The translations under genes and the position numbers were made by a program. The notes under the pieces were generated by a model that was not told where the DNA came from, did no database searches, and saw only the letters and a program-made list of their open reading frames with translations. 64,000 bases of DNA from Mannheimia pernigra. GTDB taxonomy: Bacteria; Pseudomonadota; Gammaproteobacteria; Enterobacterales; Pasteurellaceae. The stretch spans positions 1 to 64,000 of the forward strand of contig NZ_CP055305.1 of the NCBI RefSeq assembly GCF_013377995.1, given 5' to 3'. Of this stretch, positions 8,606 through 17,427 are shown piece after piece (within the stretch, counting starts at the first letter, position 1; every line of letters starts with the position of its first letter).

Positions 8606-9982
8606 TTAAGAAGCTAAAGAGGCTTTTGCTGCCGCAATTGCTTCTGCAATACGCTGTGGATTTACTCCACCTTTAGCACAACGTTTTTCTAAGCAGGATT
8701 CTAATGACAGAATAGGATAAACATCATCGCTAATTGTGTGGTGGAATTGTTGGAATTCTCTAATGCTTAATGCCTCAAGTGGCTCTTTTTTGCTGATGGC
8801 ATAAACCACGGCTTCCCCCACAATATGATGTGCTTCACGAAATGGCACCCCCTTCACCACAAGGTAATCGGCTAATTCAGTTGCATTTGCATAGCCTTGC
8901 TGTGCGGCTTCACGAGTACGTTCCGTATTCACTTGAATATCAACCAACACTAATTCTGCAATTTCCAAACAAGCTTGCCAAGTTTCAAGGGCATCAAAAA
9001 TACCTTCTTTGTCTTCTTGCATATCTTTGTTATAAGCAAGCGGTAAACCTTTTAAAGTGGTTAAAAGCCCTGTTAATGCCCCAAATACACGCCCTGATTT
9101 ACCACGAATTAGCTCGCAAGCATCTGGGTTTTTCTTCTGTGGCATAAGTGATGAGCCTGAAGTGACGCGATCAGACATTTCAAGAAAGCCCGATTCGCCG
9201 CTATTGAAAATAATCAAATCTTCGGCAAAACGTGATAAATGCACCATACTGATGGCAGCAGTTGAAAGTAATTCCAAAATATGATCGCGGTCTGACACGC
9301 TATCTAAACTGTTACGCGTCGCTTCTTCAAAGCCCAAATCACGGGCAAGGAGATCACGATCAATACCATAAGCAGTTCCCGCTAATGCACCCGAACCAAG
9401 TGGGCAAGTGCTCATACGTTTATTCGCATCATTTAAACGGCTGAAATCACGCTCAAGCATTTCATAATATGCCATACACCAATGGGCAAAAGTAACAGGC
9501 TGTGCACGTTGCAAGTGCGTGTAGCCAGGCATTACCGAATTTTGATTCTCTTCCGCCACGGAAACTAAACGTTCTTGCAACGCACGAATACGCTCTTGCA
9601 ACGCCGTTGCTTGTACTTTGCACCACATTTTAATGTCTAACGCAACTTGGTCATTACGGCTACGCCCAGTGTGCAATTTTTTACCTAAATCACCTACTTT
9701 CTCAATTAACTTAGATTCAACCCAGCTGTGGATATCTTCTGCATCATCTTTTAAGATGATGGTTAAATTAGCCTCCACCTCCGCACGCACTTCTTTCAAT
9801 GCTGCAATCAGCTGTTCTAACTCTGCTTCCGTTAAAATACCGACTGATGTAATCGCTTTTGCCCAACCTATTGACCCTTCAATATCTTGAATGACTAAGC
9901 GATAATCAAAACGTAATGAGTCATTAAAATATTTAAATTTTGCATCTGCTTGTTGTGTAAAACGTCCACCCCAAAGAGCCAT
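8606..9982 (-). CDS. argH: Argininosuccinate lyase
   Basis: Last enzyme of arginine synthesis, splitting argininosuccinate into arginine and fumarate; cytoplasmic tetramer. The start ALWGGRFTQQ and the superfamily signature GSSLMPQKKNPD are clear, as are HTGRSRNDQVALD and PGYTHLQRAQPVTF. Length 458 aa is normal. It stands alone on the minus strand, with an uptake-sequence hairpin 13 nt after the stop. The only other arginine gene in the window is argE at 40 kb. Confidence 0.97.
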   Translation of the reverse strand: MALWGGRFTQQADAKFKYFNDSLRFDYRLVIQDIEGSIGWAKAITSVGILTEAELEQLIAALKEVRAEVEANLTIILKDDAEDIHSWVESKLIEKVGDLGKKLHTGRSRNDQVALDIKMWCKVQATALQERIRALQERLVSVAEENQNSVMPGYTHLQRAQPVTFAHWCMAYYEMLERDFSRLNDANKRMSTCPLGSGALAGTAYGIDRDLLARDLGFEEATRNSLDSVSDRDHILELLSTAAISMVHLSRFAEDLIIFNSGESGFLEMSDRVTSGSSLMPQKKNPDACELIRGKSGRVFGALTGLLTTLKGLPLAYNKDMQEDKEGIFDALETWQACLEIAELVLVDIQVNTERTREAAQQGYANATELADYLVVKGVPFREAHHIVGEAVVYAISKKEPLEALSIREFQQFHHTISDDVYPILSLESCLEKRCAKGGVNPQRIAEAIAAAKASLAS

Positions 9983-10089
9983 AATTCTATTCCTTTTATA
10001 TTATCAAAATGAAAAGGTGCTTTATCGCCTTCCTTTTTTGCTTGTGCTATTTTGCATAAATATGCAAAATATTTCAATATTTATTAAAA

Positions 10090-11253
10090 TTATTTTAGCT
10101 GTGCTTCAATAATTCCACCGCCTAGGCAAACTTCACCTAAATAAAACACGGCTGATTGACCTGGCGTCACTGCAATTTGCGGCTCATCAAATACCACGCG
10201 AATAGTTTCATCATCAATTACTTGAATTTCACAGGCAATATCTGCCTGACGATAACGAGTTTTCACAGTACAACGTAAATTTTCACGCAGTGGTTGCATA
10301 TCTACCCAGGTGAGTTGTTTTGCAATTAAGCCAGTTGAAAGTAGTGCTGAATTATCGTGCCCTTGAGCCACCACCAGAACATTATTGATGAGATCTTTCT
10401 CCACCACATAAAACGGATCTTCACTCAAGCCTTTTACACCACCAATCCCTAAACCTTTACGCTGACCGAGCGTGTGGTACATTAAACCATCGTGGCGACC
10501 AACCACTTTCCCCTCCACCGTGCGAATTTCGCCAGGTTGAGCTGGCAGGTAGCGTGCTAAGAAATCTTTAAATTTACGCTCACCGATAAAACAAATTCCA
10601 GTCGAATCTTTTTTCTTCGCCGTTGCCAAACCCAAATCTTCAGCAATCGCCCGCACAATCGGCTTTTCAATTTCGCCGACAGGGAATAAACTCTGCCCAA
10701 CTTGCTTTTTATTGATAGCGTATAAAAAATAGCTCTGATCTTTATTTTCATCTAAACCACGCAGTAATTTTGCGTTTTGATCGTCCTCACTACGGCGAAC
10801 GTAATGCCCTGTAGCGATATAGTTTGCACCAAGATCTTCTGCCGCATATTCCAAAAATGCTTTGAATTTGATCTCTTTGTTACACAAGATATCAGGATTT
10901 GGCGTACGTCCTGCTTTATATTCTGCTAAGAAATATTCAAATACGTTGTCCCAATATTCCGCTGCAAAATTGATTTTATGCAATTTTATTCCCAGCTTAC
11001 CAGCCACAGCTTGAGCATCCGCTAAATCAGCGGCTGCAGTGCAGTAATCTGTGTCATCATCTTCTTCCCAATTTTTCATAAACAAGCCCTCAACGATATA
11101 GCCTTGTTGTTGAAGAATAAAAGCAGAAACAGAGGAATCTACCCCACCTGACATACCAATAATCACTTTTTTCTTAGCATTTTCAGCAAGCTGTTCTGGC
11201 GTTAGTTTAGGGAAATGGATATCATACGTTTTTGAGGTTAATTGAGTTGTCAT
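10090..11253 (-). CDS. mnmA: tRNA-specific 2-thiouridylase MnmA
   Basis: Makes the s2U34 modification of Lys, Glu and Gln tRNAs using sulfur from a relay protein. The PP-loop ATP-binding motif GMSGGVDSSVSAF is near the N-terminus. The catalytic cysteines lie in NPDILCNKEIKF and STGICFIGER. A C-terminal beta-barrel follows (GQRKGLGIGG, PGQSAVFY). I chose the ATG at 11253 (387 aa), preceded by GGGAG; a longer frame to 11286 adds 11 residues. argH follows after 107 nt. Confidence 0.96.
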   Translation of the reverse strand: MTTQLTSKTYDIHFPKLTPEQLAENAKKKVIIGMSGGVDSSVSAFILQQQGYIVEGLFMKNWEEDDDTDYCTAAADLADAQAVAGKLGIKLHKINFAAEYWDNVFEYFLAEYKAGRTPNPDILCNKEIKFKAFLEYAAEDLGANYIATGHYVRRSEDDQNAKLLRGLDENKDQSYFLYAINKKQVGQSLFPVGEIEKPIVRAIAEDLGLATAKKKDSTGICFIGERKFKDFLARYLPAQPGEIRTVEGKVVGRHDGLMYHTLGQRKGLGIGGVKGLSEDPFYVVEKDLINNVLVVAQGHDNSALLSTGLIAKQLTWVDMQPLRENLRCTVKTRYRQADIACEIQVIDDETIRVVFDEPQIAVTPGQSAVFYLGEVCLGGGIIEAQLK

Positions 11254-11307
11254 AAGTCTCCCGTAACTTCGGTTAAGGCGAAGCACATTGGTTTGTTATA
11301 AAAGCAG

Positions 11308-11350
11308 CAAGCGGTGAAATTTGCAAAAAATTTTGCAAATCGTACCGCTT
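11308..11350. repeat. Inverted uptake-sequence pair with palindromic core
   Basis: CAAGCGGT (11308-11315) faces ACCGCTT (11344-11350). Inside is a near-perfect palindrome, ATTTGCAAAA facing TTTTGCAAAT (11319-11340). It lies between nqrM and mnmA and is a plausible terminator for nqrM. Confidence 0.7.
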
Positions 11351-11386
11351 ATACATAGATAATAAAATTTAGAGTGTAAAGATAAA

Positions 11387-11632
11387 TTACTTCACTTCGT
11401 AAAATTGTGGTTCTTTATTAAAATGTGCTACTTCTTCAGGATCTGCCGTGCCGTCTGCGATTTTCGATTTTAAGTTATCACAGGGCTCTTCACAGTCGCA
11501 CATTTTTTTCATACCTAAAGCGGTAATGCCACCACAACTGCCTTTGATGGTTTTACCTTTCACAATAAAGCCAATTGACATTGCAAAAATCACTGCAATA
11601 AAAAAACCAAAGGTTAATAATACTGTTTCCAT
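11387..11632 (-). CDS. nqrM: Na+-NQR maturation protein NqrM
   Basis: Small membrane protein (DUF539 family) needed to insert the membrane iron centre of the Na+-pumping NADH:quinone reductase. It has an N-terminal membrane helix (METVLLTFGFFIAVIFAMSIGF) and then the conserved cysteines in GSCGGI, MCDCEEPC. I use ATG at 11632 (81 aa), preceded by GGAG with 6 nt spacing; an ATG 12 nt upstream lacks a site. It follows apbE by 12 nt, and the nqr operon is just upstream, which supports the role. Confidence 0.93.
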   Translation of the reverse strand: METVLLTFGFFIAVIFAMSIGFIVKGKTIKGSCGGITALGMKKMCDCEEPCDNLKSKIADGTADPEEVAHFNKEPQFYEVK

Positions 11633-11644
11633 TTTACACTCCAA

Positions 11645-12679
11645 CTATTGTAATTGAATCAATTTTTTAAATTCGCTCGACATTTGCGACTCAAACTTGT
11701 CACCATTTTTAATAATTAAAAATATCGCTAACTTTTCACGCTCTGCCAGTGCCAAGGCTTTTTCTGCGCCTAGTACAAATAAGCCCGTTGATAATCCGTC
11801 TGCTGTCATCGTTGTTGGGGCAAGGACGGTAATTGAAGCTAAATTGTGGCTCACCGGGCTTAATTTTTGTGGGTCAATAATATGTGAAAGACGGTTGCCG
11901 TTTTCATCTTCAAAATAATTACGGTAATTGCCCGATGTTGCCATACCTAAATTATGTAAAGGCACTGTAATTTGTGCAGATTGAGATTGCTCCATTATAG
12001 GCTGTTCAATCGCAATTCGCCAATCTAATCCTTTTAAATTTTTACCTTTACCACGCAGCTCACCACCGATTTCTACTAAGTAGTTGCTCACACCTGCATT
12101 TTCAAGATATTCCGCTAGCTTATCTACGCCAAAACCTTTCGCAATAGAAGATAAATCTAAATAAAGATTAGGCACCGTTTTAGTCAGCGTTGGCTTATCA
12201 CCCATTTTTAGGTTGATTTTATCAATGCCAACATAGCTAGACAATTCTTTAATTTTCTCGTCAGAAGGCACTATGTTTAAACGCTTATCGGGTCCAAATC
12301 CCCATAAATTTACTAGTGGCCCAACCGTAATATCTAGTGCCCCTTCTGTCATTTTATTTAAACGAATAGCCTCTTCCACTACTTTTGCAAAATCTTGCGA
12401 AATTTCAACCGCTTGGTTCGCTTCTTTGAGTTGATTAAATTGGCTAATTTCAGAATCTGGTTGGTAAGTGGACATTTGGTTGTTCACTTCAACTAATAAA
12501 CCATCTAACTCATTTTTTACTTTTTCAGGATTAGCTAAGTTCTTCACTTCGCCATTATCAATATATTTGACTGTGTAAGTCGTTCCCATTGTTTTGCCTT
12601 GCAAGACGATTTGCTCTGGGGCTTTTCCGCAAGCGGTTAAAATAAAAAGAGTAGTACATAGAAGAAATAATTTTTTCAT
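11645..12679 (-). CDS. apbE: FAD:protein FMN transferase, lipoprotein ApbE
   Basis: Attaches FMN covalently to threonine in NqrB and NqrC. A lipoprotein signal is visible (MKKLFLLCTTLFILTAC, lipobox LTAC, Cys17). The flavin-transferase fold follows with LQGKTMGTTYTVKY near the start, LDLSSIAKGFGVDKLAEYL and YLVEIGGELRGKG in the middle, and the metal-site region MTADGLSTGLFVLG near the end. Length 344 aa is normal. nqrM is 12 nt downstream; nqrF ends 278 nt upstream, separated by a strong hairpin, so this pair may be transcribed from its own promoter. Confidence 0.95.
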   Translation of the reverse strand: MKKLFLLCTTLFILTACGKAPEQIVLQGKTMGTTYTVKYIDNGEVKNLANPEKVKNELDGLLVEVNNQMSTYQPDSEISQFNQLKEANQAVEISQDFAKVVEEAIRLNKMTEGALDITVGPLVNLWGFGPDKRLNIVPSDEKIKELSSYVGIDKINLKMGDKPTLTKTVPNLYLDLSSIAKGFGVDKLAEYLENAGVSNYLVEIGGELRGKGKNLKGLDWRIAIEQPIMEQSQSAQITVPLHNLGMATSGNYRNYFEDENGNRLSHIIDPQKLSPVSHNLASITVLAPTTMTADGLSTGLFVLGAEKALALAEREKLAIFLIIKNGDKFESQMSSEFKKLIQLQ

Positions 12680-12890
12680 GAGGATTAATAGGCTTAAGAA
12701 TTTGGCAGAATTATAGCATATTCTATACTTAAATTAGCACGGTATATCTCTGTAAAATCAATTATTTAAATTTTTTACGACAAAAATAAACTGTTTTTCA
12801 ATACGACTAATGGTTCTCTCAGTGAAATAAAAGGCTTTTTGAAGAGCTGAGATATCGAACTTTTTATTTTTCTACCCTATATTGAAATAG

Positions 12891-12934
12891 CAAGCGGTTG
12901 ATTTTACAAAAAACTCTGCAAAATCAACCGCTTG
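12891..12934. terminator. Uptake-sequence hairpin after nqrF
   Basis: CAAGCGGTTGATTTT (12891-12905) and AAAATCAACCGCTTG (12920-12934) form a 15-bp perfect stem with a 14-nt loop, 23 nt past the nqrF stop. Two uptake cores are placed head to head. There is no long T-run on the minus side, so strength as an intrinsic terminator is uncertain. Confidence 0.65.
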
Positions 12935-12957
12935 TTGTTTATTGAAACGAAGGGCTA

Positions 12958-14187
12958 TTAGCCGCCGAAATCATCTAACAAGATGTTTTCATCTTCAACA
13001 CCTAAGCTTTTCAGCATACCGATTACGGCGGCATTCATCACCGGTGGACCACACATATAGTATTCACAGTCTTCAGGTGCTTCGTGATTTTTCAGGTAAT
13101 TTTCATAAAGCACATTGTGAATGAAGCCACGGAAGTAGTCTTCACGGTCACCTGGTAGTGGATCAGAAAGTGCTACATACCATTTGAAGTTATCGTTTTC
13201 TGCTTGAAGCATATCGAAGTCTTCGGTATAGAACATTTCACGCTCTGAACGAGCACCGTACCAGAAGGTCATCTTACGTTTAGATTTTAAGCGTTTTAAT
13301 TGGTCAAAAATATGCGAACGCATTGGTGCCATACCTGCGCCACCACCAATAAATACCATTTCTGCATCAGTATCTTTGGCGAAGAATTCACCAAATGGAC
13401 CAGAAATTGTTACTTTGTCGCCCGCTTTTAATGACCAAATGTATGAAGACATTTGTCCTGGAGGAGCATCAGGCTGTTTTGGTGGAGGTGTCGCAATACG
13501 CACATTTAGCATAATAATACCTTTCTCCTCTGGGTATGAAGCCATTGAGTAAGCACGGATAATATGCTCATCCACTTTTGAGACATAACGCCATAAGTTA
13601 AATTTATCCCAGTCTTCGTGGTATTCTTTTGGAATATCGAAGTCTTTATAATTAACGGTATGTGGCTCTGCTTCAATTTGGATATAACCACCAGCACGGA
13701 ATGGCACCTCTTCACCCTCAGGAATTTGAAGTTTAAGCTCTTTGATGAAAGTTGCTTTGTTATCATTAGAAATAACAGTACACTCCCATTTTTTCACGCC
13801 AAAAATTTCTTCTGGAAGTTCAACATCCATTGAAGATTTCACGTTTACTTGGCATGCTAAACGCCAGCCTTCTTTCGCTTCTTTCTTCGAAATGTGTGAT
13901 AACTCAGTTGGGAGAATTTCACCGCCGCCTGATTTCACTTGCACTTTACATTGCCCACAAGAGCCACCACCACCACAAGCTGAGGAAACAAAAATCCCTT
14001 TGCTCGCTAAAGCACCGAGTAATTTTCCGCCAGCTGGAAGAGTGATGTCTTTTTCTGGATCATTGTTGATCGAAATTGTGATATCGCCAGAATCTACTAA
14101 TTTAGATTTAGCTAAAAGGATAATCACCGCAAGCACTAATACCAGAGCAGTAAATGCGATAATACCGAAAATAAAATTACTATCCAC
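12958..14187 (-). CDS. nqrF: Na+-NQR subunit F (NADH dehydrogenase, 2Fe-2S/FAD)
   Basis: Electron-entry subunit of the Na+-pumping NADH:quinone reductase. One N-terminal membrane helix (FIFGIIAFTALVLVLAVIIL) anchors it. The [2Fe-2S] domain has SACGGGGSCGQCKV and, later, WRLACQ. The FAD domain shows RAYSMASYP, and the NADH domain GGGAGMAPMRSHIFD and CGPPVMNAA. Length 409 aa matches the family. It is the last gene of nqrABCDEF, 9 nt after nqrE. Confidence 0.97.
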   Translation of the reverse strand: MDSNFIFGIIAFTALVLVLAVIILLAKSKLVDSGDITISINNDPEKDITLPAGGKLLGALASKGIFVSSACGGGGSCGQCKVQVKSGGGEILPTELSHISKKEAKEGWRLACQVNVKSSMDVELPEEIFGVKKWECTVISNDNKATFIKELKLQIPEGEEVPFRAGGYIQIEAEPHTVNYKDFDIPKEYHEDWDKFNLWRYVSKVDEHIIRAYSMASYPEEKGIIMLNVRIATPPPKQPDAPPGQMSSYIWSLKAGDKVTISGPFGEFFAKDTDAEMVFIGGGAGMAPMRSHIFDQLKRLKSKRKMTFWYGARSEREMFYTEDFDMLQAENDNFKWYVALSDPLPGDREDYFRGFIHNVLYENYLKNHEAPEDCEYYMCGPPVMNAAVIGMLKSLGVEDENILLDDFGG

Positions 14188-14196
14188 GATATGCTC

Positions 14197-14793
14197 CTAT
14201 AATTGAATGCCTGAAAACGACATAAAGCCTAATGCCATTAAACCTGCTGAGATAAAAGTAATCCCTAAGCCACGAAGACCTGCTGGAATATCTGAATATT
14301 TCATTTTTTCAGTTAAACCTGCAAGTGCAACGATTGCTAACATCCAACCTAGACCTGCACCAATCCCGTAAACTACAGATTCGCCCAAATTGTACTCACG
14401 TTGTACCATAAATGATACACCACCAAAGATTGCACAGTTTACCGCAATAAGGGGAAGGAAAATACCAAGTGCAGAGTAAAGTGCAGGGAAGTATTTATCT
14501 AATACCATTTCTAAAATTTGAACAATCGCAGCAATAATACCGATAAACGTAATAAAGTTAAGGAAAGTGAGATCTACACCTTCAACTAATGCACCTTCTT
14601 TTAAAATATGCTCATAAACCAATTGGTTTGCTGGCACAGAAATAGCTAGTACAACAGTAACTGCAATACCTAAACCAAAAGCTGTTGAAACTTTTTTAGA
14701 TACTGCAAGAAATGTACACATACCTAAGAAGAATGCAAGTGCCATATTCTCAACGAAAATGGACTTCACTAATAAACTAAGATAATGTTCCAT
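14197..14793 (-). CDS. nqrE: Na+-NQR subunit E
   Basis: Six-helix membrane subunit of Na+-NQR, inverted-topology partner of NqrD; together they hold a membrane iron centre. Starts MEHYLSLLVKSIFVENMALAF and has the family's cysteine-bearing segments (GMCTFLAV, VNCAIFGG). 198 aa, the usual size. 1 nt from nqrD. Confidence 0.97.
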   Translation of the reverse strand: MEHYLSLLVKSIFVENMALAFFLGMCTFLAVSKKVSTAFGLGIAVTVVLAISVPANQLVYEHILKEGALVEGVDLTFLNFITFIGIIAAIVQILEMVLDKYFPALYSALGIFLPLIAVNCAIFGGVSFMVQREYNLGESVVYGIGAGLGWMLAIVALAGLTEKMKYSDIPAGLRGLGITFISAGLMALGFMSFSGIQL

Positions 14794-14794
14794 C

Positions 14795-15421
14795 TTATTT
14801 CTCCACTTGCTCTGGTTTCCACGTTCTTAATCCCCAAATAATAAAACCGATGATAAAGAACGCACTTGGTGCTAATAAGAATAAACCATTTGCTTGGTAC
14901 CAGCCGCCATCTTGCACCGTTTGGAAAATAGTTACACCAAACAATTTACCAGAGCCAATTAATTCACGGAAGAAACCTACAACAATTAACATTGCACCAT
15001 AACCTAAACCATTACCGATGCCATCAACAAAACTTTCCATAGGGGAAGATTTCATTGCAAATGCTTCTGCACGTCCCATTACGATACAGTTAGTAATAAT
15101 AAGCCCTACAAATACTGAGAGCTGTTTAGACAAACCGTAAGCATAAGCACGTAAGATTTGATCGACTACAATTACCAATGAAGCAATAATGGCCATTTGA
15201 ACAATAATACGAATGCTATTTGGAATATAGTTACGGATTAATGCAATAAAGAAACTTGAGAAAGCTGTTACAAAACTGACAGCAATCGCCATTACAAAGG
15301 CTGTTTCTAATTTTGTTGTTACCGCTAAAGCAGAACAGATACCTAAGATCTGTAATGCAATCGGGTTACTATTGACTATTGGATTCAATAATAACGATTT
15401 GAGATTACTTTTCTCAGCCAT
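14795..15421 (-). CDS. nqrD: Na+-NQR subunit D
   Basis: Membrane subunit homologous to NqrE. The conserved cysteines lie in LQILGICSALAVT and ITNCIVMGRAEAFA. Length 208 aa is normal. Its start overlaps the nqrC stop by one base, and nqrE starts 1 nt after it, so translation is tightly coupled. Confidence 0.97.
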   Translation of the reverse strand: MAEKSNLKSLLLNPIVNSNPIALQILGICSALAVTTKLETAFVMAIAVSFVTAFSSFFIALIRNYIPNSIRIIVQMAIIASLVIVVDQILRAYAYGLSKQLSVFVGLIITNCIVMGRAEAFAMKSSPMESFVDGIGNGLGYGAMLIVVGFFRELIGSGKLFGVTIFQTVQDGGWYQANGLFLLAPSAFFIIGFIIWGLRTWKPEQVEK

Positions 15422-16197
15422 TAGTTAGCCCTCGCTTTTAATTTTGCTAAATAAGGTCCAAAAGCATTTTCTCCGAACCAATATTTAAAAGTACCATCAA
15501 CACCTTTTGATGTTAGTGTTGCACCAGATAGTCCATCAATACCGTGATCTTTATTAGCTGAAGCACCTTTAGCCACAATAATTGCAGATTGACCTTGCTC
15601 ATTTTGTAATTTTTTACCAACAAAGTTTTGTTGCCAACGAGGATTTTCAATCTCTCCACCTAATCCTGGTGTTTCACCATGATCGTAGAAAGTAATCCCT
15701 TTAATTGTATTAGCATCTGGTTCAACAGAAACAAAACCATACATCACAGACCATAAACCTGTACCGTAAATTGGCAGTACAATTTGGTTTACTTTATTCT
15801 CACTATCCTTAACTAAATACACTTCCGCATATTTTGCACGAGTACGAATGCCAGCTTTATCTTGCTCTGGCTGAATTTTCACACTTTGTTCAGGATCTTT
15901 AGCGGCTGCTTTAGCATCAAAGTTAGTTACGCCTTCTACATATTCGCCTGTCTGTAAATCAACAATTTTAGCTTCAATATTTTTTGCATAAATATCTTTA
16001 ATTTCGCTTGATTTAGTATCTTGTGGTAATAGACCAGCAACACTTAAGATATTTTTTTGTTTATCAAGGGCTTTTTGTTCTTCTTGAGTAGGCTTTAACA
16101 ATACAGCAGAACCAGCCACAATTAAAGCACAAACTAAACTAAGCAGAACAACAACGGTAATGGTTCCGCCAACGCTATCTTTGTTAAATTTAGCCAT
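15421..16197 (-). CDS. nqrC: Na+-NQR subunit C (covalent FMN)
   Basis: Single-span subunit with a periplasmic domain carrying FMN on a threonine. The N-terminal anchor is at about residues 12-33 (ITVVVLLSLVCALIVAGSAV). The flavinylation site is in GLSGATLTSKGV near the C-terminus, the target of ApbE encoded nearby. GETPGLGGEIENPRWQ is another family landmark. 258 aa. Overlaps nqrB by 8 nt and nqrD by 1 nt. Confidence 0.97.
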   Translation of the reverse strand: MAKFNKDSVGGTITVVVLLSLVCALIVAGSAVLLKPTQEEQKALDKQKNILSVAGLLPQDTKSSEIKDIYAKNIEAKIVDLQTGEYVEGVTNFDAKAAAKDPEQSVKIQPEQDKAGIRTRAKYAEVYLVKDSENKVNQIVLPIYGTGLWSVMYGFVSVEPDANTIKGITFYDHGETPGLGGEIENPRWQQNFVGKKLQNEQGQSAIIVAKGASANKDHGIDGLSGATLTSKGVDGTFKYWFGENAFGPYLAKLKARAN

Positions 16198-17425
16198 TGT
16201 TTGATACCCTCGCTAATCTACGTTTGATATTCCCTCTAACTACTAAGTAGTCAAAGATTGGGGCAAATAAGTTAGCAAATAAAATTGCCAACATCATACC
16301 TTCTGGATATGCTGGGTTTACCACACGAATTAATACACACATAAAGCCAATTAAAAGGCCGTATGCCCATTTACCTTTATTAGTAAAAGATGCAGATACT
16401 GGGTCGGTTGCCATAAAGAACATACCTAATGCAAAGCCACCTAACACTAAATGCCAGTGCCAAGGCATTGAAAATAATGGGTTAGTGTCAGAGCCAATAA
16501 CATTAAATAATGTTGATGTTGCAGCCATACCAATCATAACACCAGCAATGATTCGCCAAGAAGCAATACGAGCAAAGACAATAATTGCAGCACCAATAAT
16601 AAGCATTAATGTAGAAGTTTCACCTATAGAACCTGGAATATTACCTAAAAATGCATCCATCCAAGTAATAGTTTCGCCTGTTGCAATATGTTGTAATGCA
16701 CCTTGACCACCAACTGCCCATTGAGAAAGTGCAGTTGCACCAGAGAAGCCGTCAGCAGCAACCCATACCGCATCACCAGAAATTTGTGCTGGATAAGCAA
16801 AGAATAGGAATGCACGACCTGCAAGTGCTGGGTTCATAAAGTTTTTACCTACACCACCAAATACCTCTTTCGCCACTACAACACCAAAGGTGGTTGCGAG
16901 AGCTGCTTGCCAAAGCGGTAGTGTTGGTGGAACAATTAATGCTAATAAGATTGAGGTTACGAAGAAACCTTCGTTGATCTCATGCTTACGCACCATTGCA
17001 AATATAACTTCCCAAAAACCACCCACTGCAAATACCGTTAAATAAATGGGTAGAAAATAAGTTGCACCTAAGACCATTTTAGTTCCCCAACCTGCATCGG
17101 TTACAGAACCTAAGCTGTTTGCAAAACTATAGTGCCAGTCATTTGCAATTAAATCACTTAATGTACCTAAATTTAATGCTGCCAAAATACCTTGGTGCCC
17201 TACATTGTACATCCCGTAGAACATCGCTGGGAATAATGCTAACCATACAATTAACATCATACGCTTAGAGTCAATTGCATCACGCACATGAGCATCTTTA
17301 CGAGTCACTGTACCTGGGGTATAGAAAATCGTATAGGCAGCTTCAAACAGTGTGTACCACCTTTCATACTTTCCCCCTTTATGGAAAGCGGGTTCCATTT
17401 TTTCAAAAAGATTTTTCAAACCCAT
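16190..17425 (-). CDS. nqrB: Na+-NQR subunit B (covalent FMN, ion channel)
   Basis: Largest membrane subunit, with about ten helices, covalent FMN and the ion path. GLKNLFEKMEPAFHKGG at the N-terminus is typical, and the flavinylation motif SGATALSQW is present. GGVGKNFMNPALAGRAF is a further family block. 411 aa. 2 nt after nqrA. Confidence 0.97.
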   Translation of the reverse strand: MGLKNLFEKMEPAFHKGGKYERWYTLFEAAYTIFYTPGTVTRKDAHVRDAIDSKRMMLIVWLALFPAMFYGMYNVGHQGILAALNLGTLSDLIANDWHYSFANSLGSVTDAGWGTKMVLGATYFLPIYLTVFAVGGFWEVIFAMVRKHEINEGFFVTSILLALIVPPTLPLWQAALATTFGVVVAKEVFGGVGKNFMNPALAGRAFLFFAYPAQISGDAVWVAADGFSGATALSQWAVGGQGALQHIATGETITWMDAFLGNIPGSIGETSTLMLIIGAAIIVFARIASWRIIAGVMIGMAATSTLFNVIGSDTNPLFSMPWHWHLVLGGFALGMFFMATDPVSASFTNKGKWAYGLLIGFMCVLIRVVNPAYPEGMMLAILFANLFAPIFDYLVVRGNIKRRLARVSNNG

Positions 17426-17427
17426 TT

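Noticed and set aside
13742..14206. 154-codon plus-strand ORF
   Set aside because: Antisense shadow of nqrF; low complexity and no start signal.
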